From Mycobacterium sp. 852002-51057_SCH5723018 (GTDB lineage Bacteria > Actinomycetota > Actinomycetes > Mycobacteriales > Mycobacteriaceae): DNA of 32,034 nt. Below the pieces are notes generated by a model. The model ran no database searches, was not told the origin of the DNA, and saw nothing but the letters and a program-made list of their open reading frames with translations. This document shows, piece by piece, positions 7,953-16,099 of the stretch. Where the stretch lies: the NCBI RefSeq assembly GCF_001667035.1, contig NZ_LZIR01000110.1, positions 1 through 32,034 on the forward strand. The letters are read 5' to 3'. Each line of letters starts with the position of its first letter. The stretch's first letter is position 1. The position numbers and the translations under genes are program-made.

Positions 7953-8627
7953 TTACTTCGGTTTGTGTGCGCTGAGCAGGAAGCCCGGGGCCATGAAGTG
8001 GCCCTCGTCGTCATGTTCGACGTTCGGCGACGGGTCCGGTGCGGACGCCAATGCGGCCGCGTTCCCATAGAGCTTCGCGGGCCGCAGGTCGTCGACCCGC
8101 CACATGGTAGAGACGGCGTCGCGCAACTCGGTCTCGGCAAAACCGCGCGGGCCGGGCCGGTCACCCTCGCCTGGGTCGCCCAATGCCCCGGCGGCGAACG
8201 CCAGGATGTACAACGACGCCCCCGGCGCGGCCGCGCGGAAGATCGACCGCAGATAGTCCTGGCGCTTGTCGGGCGGCAGCGCGTGGAAGAGCCCGCTGTC
8301 CAGGATGGTGGAGAAGCGGCAGTCATACCCGCCGAAGTCGGTGACGTCGGCCTGCGCGAACCTCGCCGTTGTCAGCCCTTGTGCGGCCGCCGCCGCGGCC
8401 GCGGCCTCGACCGCCGTCGCGCTGGCGTCCAGGCCGACCACTGTGTAGCCGCGCGCGGCGAGCGCCAGCGACAGGGCGGCATGGCCGCAGCCGGCGTCCA
8501 GCACGTCGCTTCGCACCTTGCCTTCCTCGATGAGCGCGGCCAGCTCGGGCTGCGGCCGGCCGATGCTCCACGGGGGTGGCGTGTCCTGTCGATAGGCGGC
8601 GTCCCAATCCATGCTCGGCTGGCTCAT
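7953..8627 (-). CDS. Class I SAM-dependent methyltransferase
   Basis: A 224-aa methyltransferase. Motif I is DVLDAGCGHAALSLALAARG (about residues 41-60) and motif II acidic residue lies in VVGLDAS (63-69). Next come QADVTDF and ILDSGLFHALPPDKRQDYLRSIFRAAAPGA, typical of the small soluble family related to thiopurine-type and UbiE-like enzymes. The N-terminus (MDWDAAYRQDTPPPWSIGRPQPEL) is characteristic of an actinobacterial subgroup. ATG 8627 has a good GGAGGA ribosome site. It ends 48 bp before the kinase start, so read-through into that operon is possible, but the palindrome in between argues for a separate promoter. The acceptor substrate is unknown. Confidence 0.9.
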   Translation of the reverse strand: MSQPSMDWDAAYRQDTPPPWSIGRPQPELAALIEEGKVRSDVLDAGCGHAALSLALAARGYTVVGLDASATAVEAAAAAAAAQGLTTARFAQADVTDFGGYDCRFSTILDSGLFHALPPDKRQDYLRSIFRAAAPGASLYILAFAAGALGDPGEGDRPGPRGFAETELRDAVSTMWRVDDLRPAKLYGNAAALASAPDPSPNVEHDDEGHFMAPGFLLSAHKPK

Positions 8628-8655
8628 CTGTCCTCCTTCTGGTCGAACCTGACGG

Positions 8656-8691
8656 GTGCGGTGAGAGAGTTAACGACGCTCCTCACCACAC
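8656..8691. promoter_or_regulatory. Inverted repeat in the divergent methyltransferase/phosphatase intergenic region
   Basis: GTGCGGTGAG (8656-8665) and CTCACCACAC (8682-8691) are inverted copies matching at 9 of 10 positions with a 16-bp spacer. They lie between the divergent methyltransferase and histidine phosphatase genes, where a shared regulator could bind. No regulator is identified. Confidence 0.35.
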
Positions 8692-8717
8692 CCAACCACT
8701 CGGAGGCAGGAACTGAC

Positions 8718-9323
8718 ATGCAAGTGCTGCTGGTCCGGCATGCGCTTCCGCTGCGCAGCGAACACGGCGAGGGCTCGGACCCGGACTTGTCGGAGCAGGG
8801 GCTGCAGCAGGTCGAGCGATTGCCCAAGGCGCTCGCCAGGTTTCCCATTTCGCGGGTTGTCAGCAGCCCGCAGCGCCGCGCCGTTCAGACCGCGGAACCG
8901 GTCGCGGTGGCCCGCCGGCTGAGCCTCGAGATCGACGATCGATTCGCCGAGTACGACCGCGACCTTTCGCTGTACATCCCCGTGGAGCAGATCCGTGCGG
9001 AAAGACCGGACGAATGGGCGCGGCTTGCGCAGGGGCACCTGCCCAGCGCGGTCGACGAAGACGCGTTTCGCGCGCGCGTCCGCGCCGCGGTCGACGATTT
9101 GGTCTCCGCCGCCGATCCCGAGGACACGGTCGCGGTGTTCAGCCACGGGGGAGTGATCAACGTGCTGCTGCACGAGATCCTCGGCACGGCCCGGCTGTTG
9201 TCGTTTCCCGTCGACTACGCGTCGGTGACCCGGCTGTTGTTCTCGCGGTCCGGCCAGGCGACGGTGGCGGGCGTCAACTGCACCGAGCACGTGTGGGACT
9301 TGCTGCCCCGGAACCAGCGGTGA
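8718..9323 (+). CDS. Histidine phosphatase family protein (phosphoglycerate mutase-like)
   Basis: A 201-aa branch-1 histidine phosphatase. The phosphate-pocket motif LLVRHALP (catalytic His8) begins the protein. The second Arg lies in VVSSPQRRAVQTAEP (about residues 47-61), an acidic residue follows in RFAEYDRD, and the second catalytic His is in VFSHGGVINVLL (His143). The start is ATG 8718 with AGGCAGGA upstream. The frame is open much further upstream, but that part lies antisense to the methyltransferase. Family members remove phosphate from sugars or small metabolites; the substrate is not evident. It is followed after about 30 bp by the kinase gene on the same strand. Confidence 0.9.
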   Translation: MQVLLVRHALPLRSEHGEGSDPDLSEQGLQQVERLPKALARFPISRVVSSPQRRAVQTAEPVAVARRLSLEIDDRFAEYDRDLSLYIPVEQIRAERPDEWARLAQGHLPSAVDEDAFRARVRAAVDDLVSAADPEDTVAVFSHGGVINVLLHEILGTARLLSFPVDYASVTRLLFSRSGQATVAGVNCTEHVWDLLPRNQR

Positions 9324-9355
9324 GTCGCCGCGTCGCGCGGTGGTAAACAAGTCCG

Positions 9356-10408
9356 GTGACTTCCGCTGACCGACTCGAAGGGCTCGACCTGGGCTCGCTG
9401 GACCGGTATCTGCGTTCGCTCGGGATCGAACGCGACGGCGAGTTACGGGCCGAGTTCATCTCCGGTGGCCGTTCGAACCTGACGTTCCGGGTGTATGACG
9501 ACGCCTCGGACTGGTTGGTGCGGCGCCCGCCGCTGCACGGGCTGACGCCGTCGGCGCACGACATGGCCCGCGAATACAAGGTGGTCGCCGCGCTGCAAGA
9601 CACACCCGTTCCCGTGGCGCGCGCGATCGCGCTGTGCCAGGACGATTCGGTGCTGGGCGCGCCGTTTCAGATCGTCGAATTCGTGGCCGGGCAAGTGGTG
9701 CGCCGGCGCGCCCAGCTCGAGGCCTTCAGTCACACCGTGATCGACGGTTGCGTCGACTCGTTGGTCCGGGTGCTCGTCGACCTGCACAGCGTCGATCCGA
9801 ACGCCGTGGGGCTGGCCGATTTTGGCAAACCCAGCGGATACCTGGAGCGCCAGGTGCGACGCTGGGGTTCGCAGTGGGATCTGGTCCGGTTGCCCGACGA
9901 CCACCGCGACGCCGACGTCGAGAGTCTGCATTCCGGTCTGCGCCAAGCCATTCCGCAGCAGAGCCGCACGTCGATCGTGCACGGCGACTACCGGATTGAC
10001 AACACCATCCTGGACCTCGACGACCCGACGCACGTTCGTGCCGTGGTGGACTGGGAGCTCTCGACGCTGGGCGACCCGCTCAGCGACGCGGCGCTGATGT
10101 GCGTGTACCGCGACCCCGCGCTCGACCTGATCGTCAACGCCCAAGCCGCCTGGACCTCGCCGCTGCTGCCGACGGCCGACGAGCTCGCGGACCGCTACTC
10201 GCTGGTGGCCGGCCTGCCGTTGGCGCACTGGGAGTTCTACATGGCGCTGGCGTACTTCAAGCTCGCCATCATCGCCGCCGGCATCGATTTCCGGCGACGG
10301 ATGTCGGAACTGGCTCAGGGCAAGGACGACACGTCGGAACAGCAGCCCGAGGTGGTGGCGCCGCTGATCGCCCGCGGCCTGGCCGAGCTGGCCAAGCTGC
10401 CGGGCTAG
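9356..10408 (+). CDS. fadE36: Aminoglycoside phosphotransferase-fold kinase, FadE36 (Rv3761c homologue)
   Basis: A 350-aa APH-fold protein; I recall 351 aa for Rv3761c, which also neighbours Rv3760. The N-lobe has FISGGRSNLTFRV (about residues 34-46), the catalytic loop is VHGDYRIDNTIL (208-219) and the metal site VDWELSTLGDPLSDAA (231-246). The M. tuberculosis name implies an acyl-CoA dehydrogenase, but no ACAD domain is present: the name comes from relatives in which the two are fused. It starts at GTG 9356, close behind the histidine phosphatase. It is a distant paralogue of the kinase at 6864-7904, so the locus has two CoA-ester-type kinases on opposite strands. Confidence 0.86.
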   Translation: MTSADRLEGLDLGSLDRYLRSLGIERDGELRAEFISGGRSNLTFRVYDDASDWLVRRPPLHGLTPSAHDMAREYKVVAALQDTPVPVARAIALCQDDSVLGAPFQIVEFVAGQVVRRRAQLEAFSHTVIDGCVDSLVRVLVDLHSVDPNAVGLADFGKPSGYLERQVRRWGSQWDLVRLPDDHRDADVESLHSGLRQAIPQQSRTSIVHGDYRIDNTILDLDDPTHVRAVVDWELSTLGDPLSDAALMCVYRDPALDLIVNAQAAWTSPLLPTADELADRYSLVAGLPLAHWEFYMALAYFKLAIIAAGIDFRRRMSELAQGKDDTSEQQPEVVAPLIARGLAELAKLPG

Positions 10409-10522
10409 TCAGGTCGATTGTGCACTGACGGCTTTCTGTGTGCGCTGGCGGCGGGAATTCGACCGCTTTTCCCACCCAGGACTCACCCGCGAAGCCGAGG
10501 ATTCACACTCGCAAAGCCAGGG

Positions 10523-10858
10523 CTAGAGGGGCCGTGTGCCCGCGTGCGGCGTCTTGGCCGCGCGGCGCAGCTGAAGGATTCGCGCGGTGCCCGCCGCCAC
10601 GGTGATCAGCCCGCCCACCACCGCCGCCAGCAGGATCGACACGCCCAGCGGCAGGCTCCAGTGCCAGGCCAAGAACGTTATCGGCGTCGACGTCGTGTTT
10701 TGGGCTATGAAGATCAGCAACAGAATCAGGATCAGGAAGCCGGCGATCAGGAATGACCACAAGGCGCCGGCGCGGGTAAAGCCGACGGCCGGGTTCTTGG
10801 ATGTCTCGCGCGGCGCCGGAGGGGGCGGGGGAGGCGGGACAGGGGTTTGGCCGCTCAT
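10523..10858 (-). CDS. LapA-like membrane protein (Rv3760 homologue)
   Basis: A 111-aa protein starting at ATG 10858. It has a Pro-rich cytoplasmic N-terminus with seven consecutive prolines (about residues 8-14), then RAGALWSFLIAGFLILILLLIFIAQN (first membrane segment, about 33-58) and LPLGVSILLAAVVGGLITVAAGTARI (second, about 72-97), and a short basic tail. Two helices separated by a short TPITFLAWHWS loop is the pattern of the LapA/DUF1049 family. The longer open frame upstream is antisense to the proX leader and is not used. Orientation opposite to the proXVWZ genes fits Rv3760. Its function is not established. Confidence 0.85.
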   Translation of the reverse strand: MSGQTPVPPPPPPPAPRETSKNPAVGFTRAGALWSFLIAGFLILILLLIFIAQNTTSTPITFLAWHWSLPLGVSILLAAVVGGLITVAAGTARILQLRRAAKTPHAGTRPL

Positions 10859-10959
10859 ACTGTCATCTTTGTCCCATCCTGCACGGATTGAAACAAATCC
10901 GGGCAAAACCATCCGCGCGACCTGCACCTCTGGCGGCGGCGGCTCGGCGATTCTGCCGT

Positions 10960-10965
10960 TACTGT
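10960..10965 (+). promoter_or_regulatory. Possible -10 element for a leaderless proX transcript
   Basis: TACTGT fits the mycobacterial TANNNT -10. Transcription would begin about 7 bp downstream, at or next to ATG 10973, and no ribosome site is visible before that ATG, so a leaderless mRNA is plausible. No clear -35 is present. Confidence 0.35.
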
Positions 10966-10972
10966 CTGCGGT

Positions 10973-11920
10973 ATGAGGATGCTGCCGCGCGTGCATCGCG
11001 CGACCGTCCACGCCGCAATGTCGCTGGCGACGCTGTGTCTGATCACGGCCTGCAGCAACGCCGATCCGCTGGGCGCGGAGACCCGCAGCCCAAAATCCAT
11101 CGTGGTCGGCTCCGGCGACTTTCCCGAATCGGAGATCGTCGCCGAGATCTATGCGCAAGCCCTACAGTCCAATGGCTTTGAAATCGGGCGGCGGATGGGG
11201 ATCGGCAGCAGGGAGACTTATATCCCTGCGCTGAAAGACCATTCCATCGACTTGGTGCCGGAATACATCGGCAACCTGCTGTTGTACTTCGCACCCGACT
11301 CCACCGCGACCATGCTCGACGCCGTCGAACTGGAGTTGTACAAGAAATTGCCCGGTGACCTGTCGATCCTGACACCGTCACCGGCGTCCGACACCGATAC
11401 GGTCACCGTCACCAGCGGCACAGCCAGCGCCTGGGACCTGAAGACCATCGGCGACTTGGCGGCGCACTCGCCCGACGTGCGATTCGGAGCGCCATCGGCG
11501 TTCGAGGCGCGCCCGTCCGGGCTGCCGGGCCTGCGGCAGAAATACGGGTTGAACATTAGTCCGGGCAACTTCGTCGCCATCAACGACGGCGGCGGGGCGG
11601 TGACCGTGCGCGCCCTGGTGGAGGGAAGGGTGACCGCCGCCAATGTTTTCAGCACGTCGCCGGCCATACCGCAAAATCACCTGGTGGCACTCGACGACCC
11701 GGAGCACAACTTCCTGGCCGGCAACATTGTGCCGCTGGTGAATTCGCAAAAGAAGTCGGACCGGCTCAAGAACGTGCTGGACGCCGTCTCGGCGAAGCTG
11801 ACCACCTCCGGGCTGGCCGCACTCAACGCCGCGGTGTCGGGCAACTCCGGCGTCGACCCCGACCAGGCGGCACGAAACTGGGTGCGCGACAACGGCTTCA
11901 ACCATCCGATCGGGCAATGA
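10973..11920 (+). CDS. proX: Glycine betaine/osmolyte ABC transporter substrate-binding lipoprotein ProX
   Basis: A 315-aa periplasmic-type binding lipoprotein (OpuAC family). The signal peptide ends in the lipobox LITAC, making Cys27 the lipid anchor. The mature part carries IVVGSGDFPESEIVAEIYAQAL (about residues 43-64), GSRETYIPALKDHSIDLVPEYIGNLL (about 81-106) and FGAPSAFEARPSGLPGL, which are family landmarks of the quaternary-amine clamshell. It presents osmolytes to the permeases encoded downstream. ATG 10979 two codons later is a possible start. It overlaps proV by 4 bp (ATGA at 11917-11920), so proXVWZ is one transcription unit. Confidence 0.94.
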   Translation: MRMLPRVHRATVHAAMSLATLCLITACSNADPLGAETRSPKSIVVGSGDFPESEIVAEIYAQALQSNGFEIGRRMGIGSRETYIPALKDHSIDLVPEYIGNLLLYFAPDSTATMLDAVELELYKKLPGDLSILTPSPASDTDTVTVTSGTASAWDLKTIGDLAAHSPDVRFGAPSAFEARPSGLPGLRQKYGLNISPGNFVAINDGGGAVTVRALVEGRVTAANVFSTSPAIPQNHLVALDDPEHNFLAGNIVPLVNSQKKSDRLKNVLDAVSAKLTTSGLAALNAAVSGNSGVDPDQAARNWVRDNGFNHPIGQ

Positions 11921-13014
11921 CGTTGATCGTCTTCGACAATGTGAGCAAGGTGTTCGCCGACGGCACCACGGCCGTCGACCGGCTGAGCCTGGTCGTCCCC
12001 ACGAGCAAGCTGACCGTGTTCGTCGGGTCGTCGGGCAGCGGCAAAACCACGGCGGTGCGGATGATCAACCGGATGATCGACCCGACCTCCGGCACCATCA
12101 CGGTCGACGGGAGGGACGTCGCGGGCGTCAACCCGGTGCAGCTGCGCCTCGGGATCGGGTACGTCATCCAGCACGCCGGGCTGATGCCCCATCAACGGGT
12201 GATCGACAACGTCGCAACGGTTCCCGTGCTGAAGGGTCAATCCCGCCGCGACGCCCGCAAGGCCGCCTACGAGGTGCTCGAACGCGTCGGGCTGGACCCC
12301 AAGCTCGCCAACCGCTATCCCGCGCAGCTTTCCGGCGGTGAACAGCAACGCGTCGGGGTGGCCCGCGCGTTGGCCGCCGATCCGCCCATCTTGTTGATGG
12401 ACGAGCCGTTCTCGGCCGTCGACCCGGTGGTGCGCCATGAGCTGCAGAACGAAATACTGCGTCTGCAAAGCGAATTGCACAAGACCATCGTCTTCGTCAC
12501 GCACGACATCGACGAGGCGCTGCGGCTCGGCGAACGGGTGGCGGTGTTCAAGGACGGCTGCCTGCAGCAGTACGACGAACCCGGGCAGCTGCTTTCGCGG
12601 CCGGCCAACGAGTTCGTGGCCAGGTTCATCGGGCTGGGCCGCGGTTATCGATGGTTGCAGCTGATGGATTCTGCCGGATTGCCACTGCACGACATCGACC
12701 GCATCGCAGCCGACCGCCTCTCCGACACCGGCCTTCCCGACGGCTGGGCGCTCGTGGTTGACGACGCGGGCGCGGCGCTGGGCTGGATGGACGCCGAGGG
12801 CCTGCGCCGGCACCGCGCCGGCGCATCGCTGGCCGACAGCATGACCGCCGCCGGTTCGCTGTTCCGCCCCGCCGGCAATCTCAGTCAGGCGCTCGACGCG
12901 GCGCTGTCGTCGCCGTCGGGGGTGGGCATCGCGGTCGACGACGGGGACAAGGTGATCGGCGGCGTGCTGGCCGACGACGTGCTGGCAGCGGTGGAAGCCC
13001 GACGGCGAGCGTGA
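11917..13014 (+). CDS. proV: Osmolyte ABC transporter ATP-binding protein ProV
   Basis: A 365-aa ABC ATPase. The Walker A is GSSGSGKT (residues 37-44), the ABC signature LSGGEQQRV (about 138-146), the Walker B ILLMDEPFSAVD (about 158-169) and the switch histidine lies in FVTHDIDEALRLGE. The last 100 or so residues (LVVDDAGAALGWMDAEGL ... VGIAVDDGDKVIGGVLADDVL) resemble the CBS-domain tail of OpuAA/ProV proteins, which senses ionic strength in studied relatives; this copy looks degenerate. ATG 11917 overlaps the proX stop and the end overlaps proW, both by 4 bp. It powers uptake through ProW and ProZ. Confidence 0.95.
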   Translation: MTLIVFDNVSKVFADGTTAVDRLSLVVPTSKLTVFVGSSGSGKTTAVRMINRMIDPTSGTITVDGRDVAGVNPVQLRLGIGYVIQHAGLMPHQRVIDNVATVPVLKGQSRRDARKAAYEVLERVGLDPKLANRYPAQLSGGEQQRVGVARALAADPPILLMDEPFSAVDPVVRHELQNEILRLQSELHKTIVFVTHDIDEALRLGERVAVFKDGCLQQYDEPGQLLSRPANEFVARFIGLGRGYRWLQLMDSAGLPLHDIDRIAADRLSDTGLPDGWALVVDDAGAALGWMDAEGLRRHRAGASLADSMTAAGSLFRPAGNLSQALDAALSSPSGVGIAVDDGDKVIGGVLADDVLAAVEARRRA

Positions 13015-13703
13015 CGATGCACTACCTGCTGACCCACCTCGACGATGCCTGGGCGTTGACCATGGTCCATCTGCGGCTGGCACTGGTGCCGGTGCTCATC
13101 GGGTTGGCGATCGCGGTGCCGCTGGGCGTGCTGGTGCAGCGCGCGCCGATCCTCCGACGGATCACGACGGCAACCGCTGCGGTCGTGTTCACCATCCCCT
13201 CGCTGGCGCTGTTCGTGGTCTTGCCGACGATCATCGGCACCCGGATCCTCGATGAGGCCAACGTCATCGTCGCGCTGACGGCCTACACCGCCGCACTGCT
13301 GGTGCGCGCGGTGCTCGAGGCGCTCGACGCGGTGCCCGCCGAGGTGAGCGACGCCGCCACCGCAATCGGCTACCCGACCATCAAGCGGATGCTGAAAGTC
13401 GAGCTTCCGCTGTCGATCCCGGTGCTGGTCGCCGGATTGCGCGTGGTCGTGGTGACCAACATCGCGATGGTCTCCGTCGGCTCGGTGATCGGCATCGGTG
13501 GCCTGGGCACCTGGTTCACCGAGGGCTACCAGACCGACAAGAGCGACCAGATCGTCGGCGGCATCATCGCCCTGTTCGTGCTGGCGGTCGTCATCGACGT
13601 CCTCATCGTGGTGTCCGGTCGGCTGGCCACGCCGTGGGAGCGCGCCGCGCGCGGGCCCCGGCGGCGGTCGGTGGTGGCCCCGGTGGTGGGCGGCGCGCGA
13701 TGA
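13011..13703 (+). CDS. proW: Osmolyte ABC transporter permease ProW
   Basis: A 230-aa binding-protein-dependent inner-membrane permease with about five or six hydrophobic segments. These include LALVPVLIGLAIAVPLGVLV, AAVVFTIPSLALFVVLPTII, VIVALTAYTAALLVRAVL and IVGGIIALFVLAVVIDVLIVV. The cytoplasmic EAA-like loop is EVSDAATAIGYPTIKRMLKVELPLS (about residues 115-139), which contacts the ATPase. GTG 13011 overlaps the proV stop (GTGA); ATG 13017 two codons later is an alternative. The basic C-terminus overlaps proZ by 4 bp. Confidence 0.94.
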   Translation: MTMHYLLTHLDDAWALTMVHLRLALVPVLIGLAIAVPLGVLVQRAPILRRITTATAAVVFTIPSLALFVVLPTIIGTRILDEANVIVALTAYTAALLVRAVLEALDAVPAEVSDAATAIGYPTIKRMLKVELPLSIPVLVAGLRVVVVTNIAMVSVGSVIGIGGLGTWFTEGYQTDKSDQIVGGIIALFVLAVVIDVLIVVSGRLATPWERAARGPRRRSVVAPVVGGAR

Positions 13704-14446
13704 ACTTCGTCCAACAGGCGATGTCCTACCTGCTGACCGCCGACCACTGGACCGGTCCCGTCGGGCTGGCGGCGCACACCTTGGAGCACCTCGAGTACAC
13801 CGCCGTCGCGGTGGGCGCGTCGGCGCTGATCGCCGTGCCGATCGGGCTGATCATCGGGCACACCGGCCGCGGCACCCTGCTGGTGGTGGGCGCGGTCAAC
13901 GGGCTGCGCGCGCTGCCGACGCTGGGGGTGCTGCTGCTCGGGGTGCTGCTGTTCGGGCTGGGCATGGGGCCGCCGCTGGTTGCCCTGATGTTGCTGGGCG
14001 TGCCGTCGCTGCTGGCCGGCGCCTACGCGGGCATCGCCAATGTCGACCCGACGGTGGTCGACGCCGCCCGCGCGATGGGCATGACCGAGACCCAGGTGCT
14101 GTTGCGCGTCGAGATACCCAACGCCCTGCCGTTGATCCTGGGCGGGTTGCGCAACGCGACGCTGCAGGTGGTTGCCACCGCCACGGTGGCCGCCTACGCC
14201 AGCCTCGGCGGGCTGGGGCGATACCTGATCGACGGGATCAAGGAGCGCCAATTCCAGCTCGCGCTCGTCGGTGCGTTGATGGTGGCCGCGCTGGCGCTGA
14301 TCCTCGACGGCCTGCTGGCGGGCGCGGTGTGGGTGTCGGCGCCCGGTACCGGTCGGTTACGTGGCGGCGTCGCTTGGCGCAACAACGTGACGCCGCCCGC
14401 AGTTGCCACCAAACCCGCCGCGATGGCTGGACACGTCTTACGGTAG
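13700..14446 (+). CDS. proZ: Osmolyte ABC transporter permease ProZ
   Basis: A 248-aa permease, the second membrane subunit of the transporter. ATG 13700 overlaps the proW stop (ATGA at 13700-13703). Hydrophobic segments include AVAVGASALIAVPIGLIIGH, LLLGVLLFGLGMGPPLVALMLLGVPSLL and LVGALMVAALALILDGLLAG. The cytoplasmic loop is DAARAMGMTETQVLLRVEIPNALPLILGGLRN (about residues 123-154), matching the ProW loop. An open stretch upstream of 13700 is in another frame over proW. Two permeases with one ATPase suggest a heterodimeric channel. It ends 4 bp before the next start. Confidence 0.94.
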   Translation: MNFVQQAMSYLLTADHWTGPVGLAAHTLEHLEYTAVAVGASALIAVPIGLIIGHTGRGTLLVVGAVNGLRALPTLGVLLLGVLLFGLGMGPPLVALMLLGVPSLLAGAYAGIANVDPTVVDAARAMGMTETQVLLRVEIPNALPLILGGLRNATLQVVATATVAAYASLGGLGRYLIDGIKERQFQLALVGALMVAALALILDGLLAGAVWVSAPGTGRLRGGVAWRNNVTPPAVATKPAAMAGHVLR

Positions 14447-14450
14447 AAGT

Positions 14451-15050
14451 GTGAACGCAGCCCCCTCTGGTCCCACGCGGCGTGTGTGGCAGGCGATGCT
14501 TACCTGGCGTGCACAGGACATCTCCCGGATGGAATCGGTGCGAGTCCAGTTGTCCGGCAGGCGAATCAAGGCCAACGGCCGCATCGTGGCGGCGGCCACC
14601 GCCCACAATCCGGCGTTCGGTGCCTACTACGACTTGCAGACCGACGAGACGGGTGCCACCAAGCGCTTCGGGTTGACCGTCACGCTGGCCGAGCGGGAGC
14701 GTGTGCTCTCCATCGCCCGCGACGAGGAAAACATGTGGTTGGTGACCGACCACCAGGGCGAGCGGCGCGCTGGATACAACGGCGCGCTCGACGTCGATGT
14801 GGTGTTCAGCCCGTTCTTCAATGCCTTGCCGATCCGGCGCCTCGGCCTGCACGAACGGGCGGACTCGGTCGCGCTGCCGATGGTCTATGTGAACGTGCCC
14901 GACATGTCCGTGAGCGCGGCGACGGTGAGCTACACCAGCGAGGGACGCCTCGACGGGATCAAGTTGCGCTCCCCGGTCGCCGACACCGCCGTGAGCGTCG
15001 ACGAGGACGGGTTCATCGTCGACTATCCAAGCTTGGCAGAGCGGATCTGA
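14451..15050 (+). CDS. Putative glycolipid-binding domain protein (Rv3755c homologue)
   Basis: A 199-aa protein, the length I recall for Rv3755c. It is cytosolic by appearance (no signal or membrane segment) and begins with TRRVWQAMLTWRAQDISRMESVRVQL. Alternating beta strands follow, including LTVTLAERERVLSIARDEENMWLVTD, ALDVDVVFSPFFNALPIRRLGL and VPDMSVSAATVSYTSEGRLDGIKL. This pattern fits the PF06475 putative glycolipid-binding family. GTG 14451 is preferred over upstream in-frame starts inside proZ. It closely follows proZ, suggesting co-transcription, though no shared role is known. Its 3' end overlaps the convergent tyrA by 38 bp. Confidence 0.85.
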   Translation: MNAAPSGPTRRVWQAMLTWRAQDISRMESVRVQLSGRRIKANGRIVAAATAHNPAFGAYYDLQTDETGATKRFGLTVTLAERERVLSIARDEENMWLVTDHQGERRAGYNGALDVDVVFSPFFNALPIRRLGLHERADSVALPMVYVNVPDMSVSAATVSYTSEGRLDGIKLRSPVADTAVSVDEDGFIVDYPSLAERI

Positions 15051-15984
15051 TCACCCCACCAGCCCGGCCGGCGGCGGCCAGTTCGTCGCGCCAATTCTGC
15101 GCGCCGATGAGGACGGTGAAGATGTCGGAGCGCGGGAAGCTGTCGTAACGCGTGCGCGCGGCGTGGCCGGCGTCGATGAGGTCCGCCAGCGAGTTGCGGG
15201 AGGCCAGTGACTCGCGGGCACGGCCGAGCAATTCGATGACCTTGTCGACCGCCGGCAGCAGCTGGGTGGCGTTGCTCTCGCACATCGCCCGCACCAGCTC
15301 CGGGGCGGTGCCGGCCACCCGGGTGCCGTCGCGGAACGACCCCGCGGCCAGCGCGAAGGCCAGCGGGACTTCGGCGGCGGTGACGGCCAGCGCCTCGGCG
15401 AGCAGGTGCGGCAGATGCGAGATGGCGGCCGCCGCGGCGTCGTGCTCGTCGGATTTGGCCGGCACCACCAAGGCACCGCAGTCCAGCGCCAGTGTCATCA
15501 CCATCGACCACACCCCGGGGTCCACATGGTCGTCGACGCTGACCACCCACGGCGCCCGGGTGAACAACCCCGCGTACCCGGCGGCCCAGCCCGAGTCCGC
15601 GGTGCCCGTCATCGGGTGGCCACCCACGAAGCGTTCCAGCAGGCCGGCCGCGACGACTTCGTCGAGCACCGCTGTTTTGACACTGGTGACGTCGGTCAGC
15701 GGGCAGTTGGGGGCCAGTTCGCTGACGTGGGCCAGCAATCCCGGCAACGCCGGCATCGGCACGGCCAGGACGATCAGCGCGCCGGCGGCGGCGGCGCGGG
15801 TGAGCGTGTCGGTGAGGTCCGTGCTGGCATCGAAGCCGTCGGCGACGGCCGAGTGGGCGCCCTGGACCGACCGGTTGTAGCCGAACACTTCACGGCCGGC
15901 CGCCGTGGCGGCCCGCATTATCGAGCCGCCGATCAGGCCCAGCCCGAGCACGCACACGGGTGTCTTGGAAAGGGGGCCGGCCAC
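15013..15984 (-). CDS. tyrA: Prephenate dehydrogenase TyrA
   Basis: A 323-aa enzyme oxidising prephenate to 4-hydroxyphenylpyruvate in tyrosine synthesis. The Rossmann motif VLGLGLIGGS is at residues 12-21. Further landmarks are VLAVPMPALP, LTDVTSVKTAVL, the active-site segment GGHPMTGTADSGW and KSDEHDAAAAAISHLPHLLAEAL. The frame is open to a TTG at 16002 with GGAG very close, but GTG 15984 (VAGPLSKTPVCVLG) matches the N-terminus I recall for Rv3754. There is no fused chorismate mutase or ACT domain that I can see. It is convergent with, and overlaps by 38 bp, the preceding gene. Confidence 0.94.
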   Translation of the reverse strand: MAGPLSKTPVCVLGLGLIGGSIMRAATAAGREVFGYNRSVQGAHSAVADGFDASTDLTDTLTRAAAAGALIVLAVPMPALPGLLAHVSELAPNCPLTDVTSVKTAVLDEVVAAGLLERFVGGHPMTGTADSGWAAGYAGLFTRAPWVVSVDDHVDPGVWSMVMTLALDCGALVVPAKSDEHDAAAAAISHLPHLLAEALAVTAAEVPLAFALAAGSFRDGTRVAGTAPELVRAMCESNATQLLPAVDKVIELLGRARESLASRNSLADLIDAGHAARTRYDSFPRSDIFTVLIGAQNWRDELAAAGRAGGVIRSALPSLDSRR

Positions 15985-16099
15985 AGTCCAAGGTTGGCAC
16001 AATCTCCGCGAGGAGGTGCTTTCAGGTGTCGCCTGCGCCGGGCGTTCGTCCGGTCTCCGTCTGGCCAGCGGGCCTGGTCAGCGACTAGCGTAAGCGCCC

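Noticed and set aside
9356..10408. Acyl-CoA dehydrogenase, as the name fadE36 suggests
   Set aside because: No ACAD domain is visible; the HGDYRIDN and DWELSTLGDP motifs show an APH-fold kinase.
11677..13083. Long minus-strand frame of 468 codons
   Set aside because: It is antisense to proX, proV and proW, whose motifs are clear; it has the Arg/Gly/His-rich composition of GC-rich shadows.
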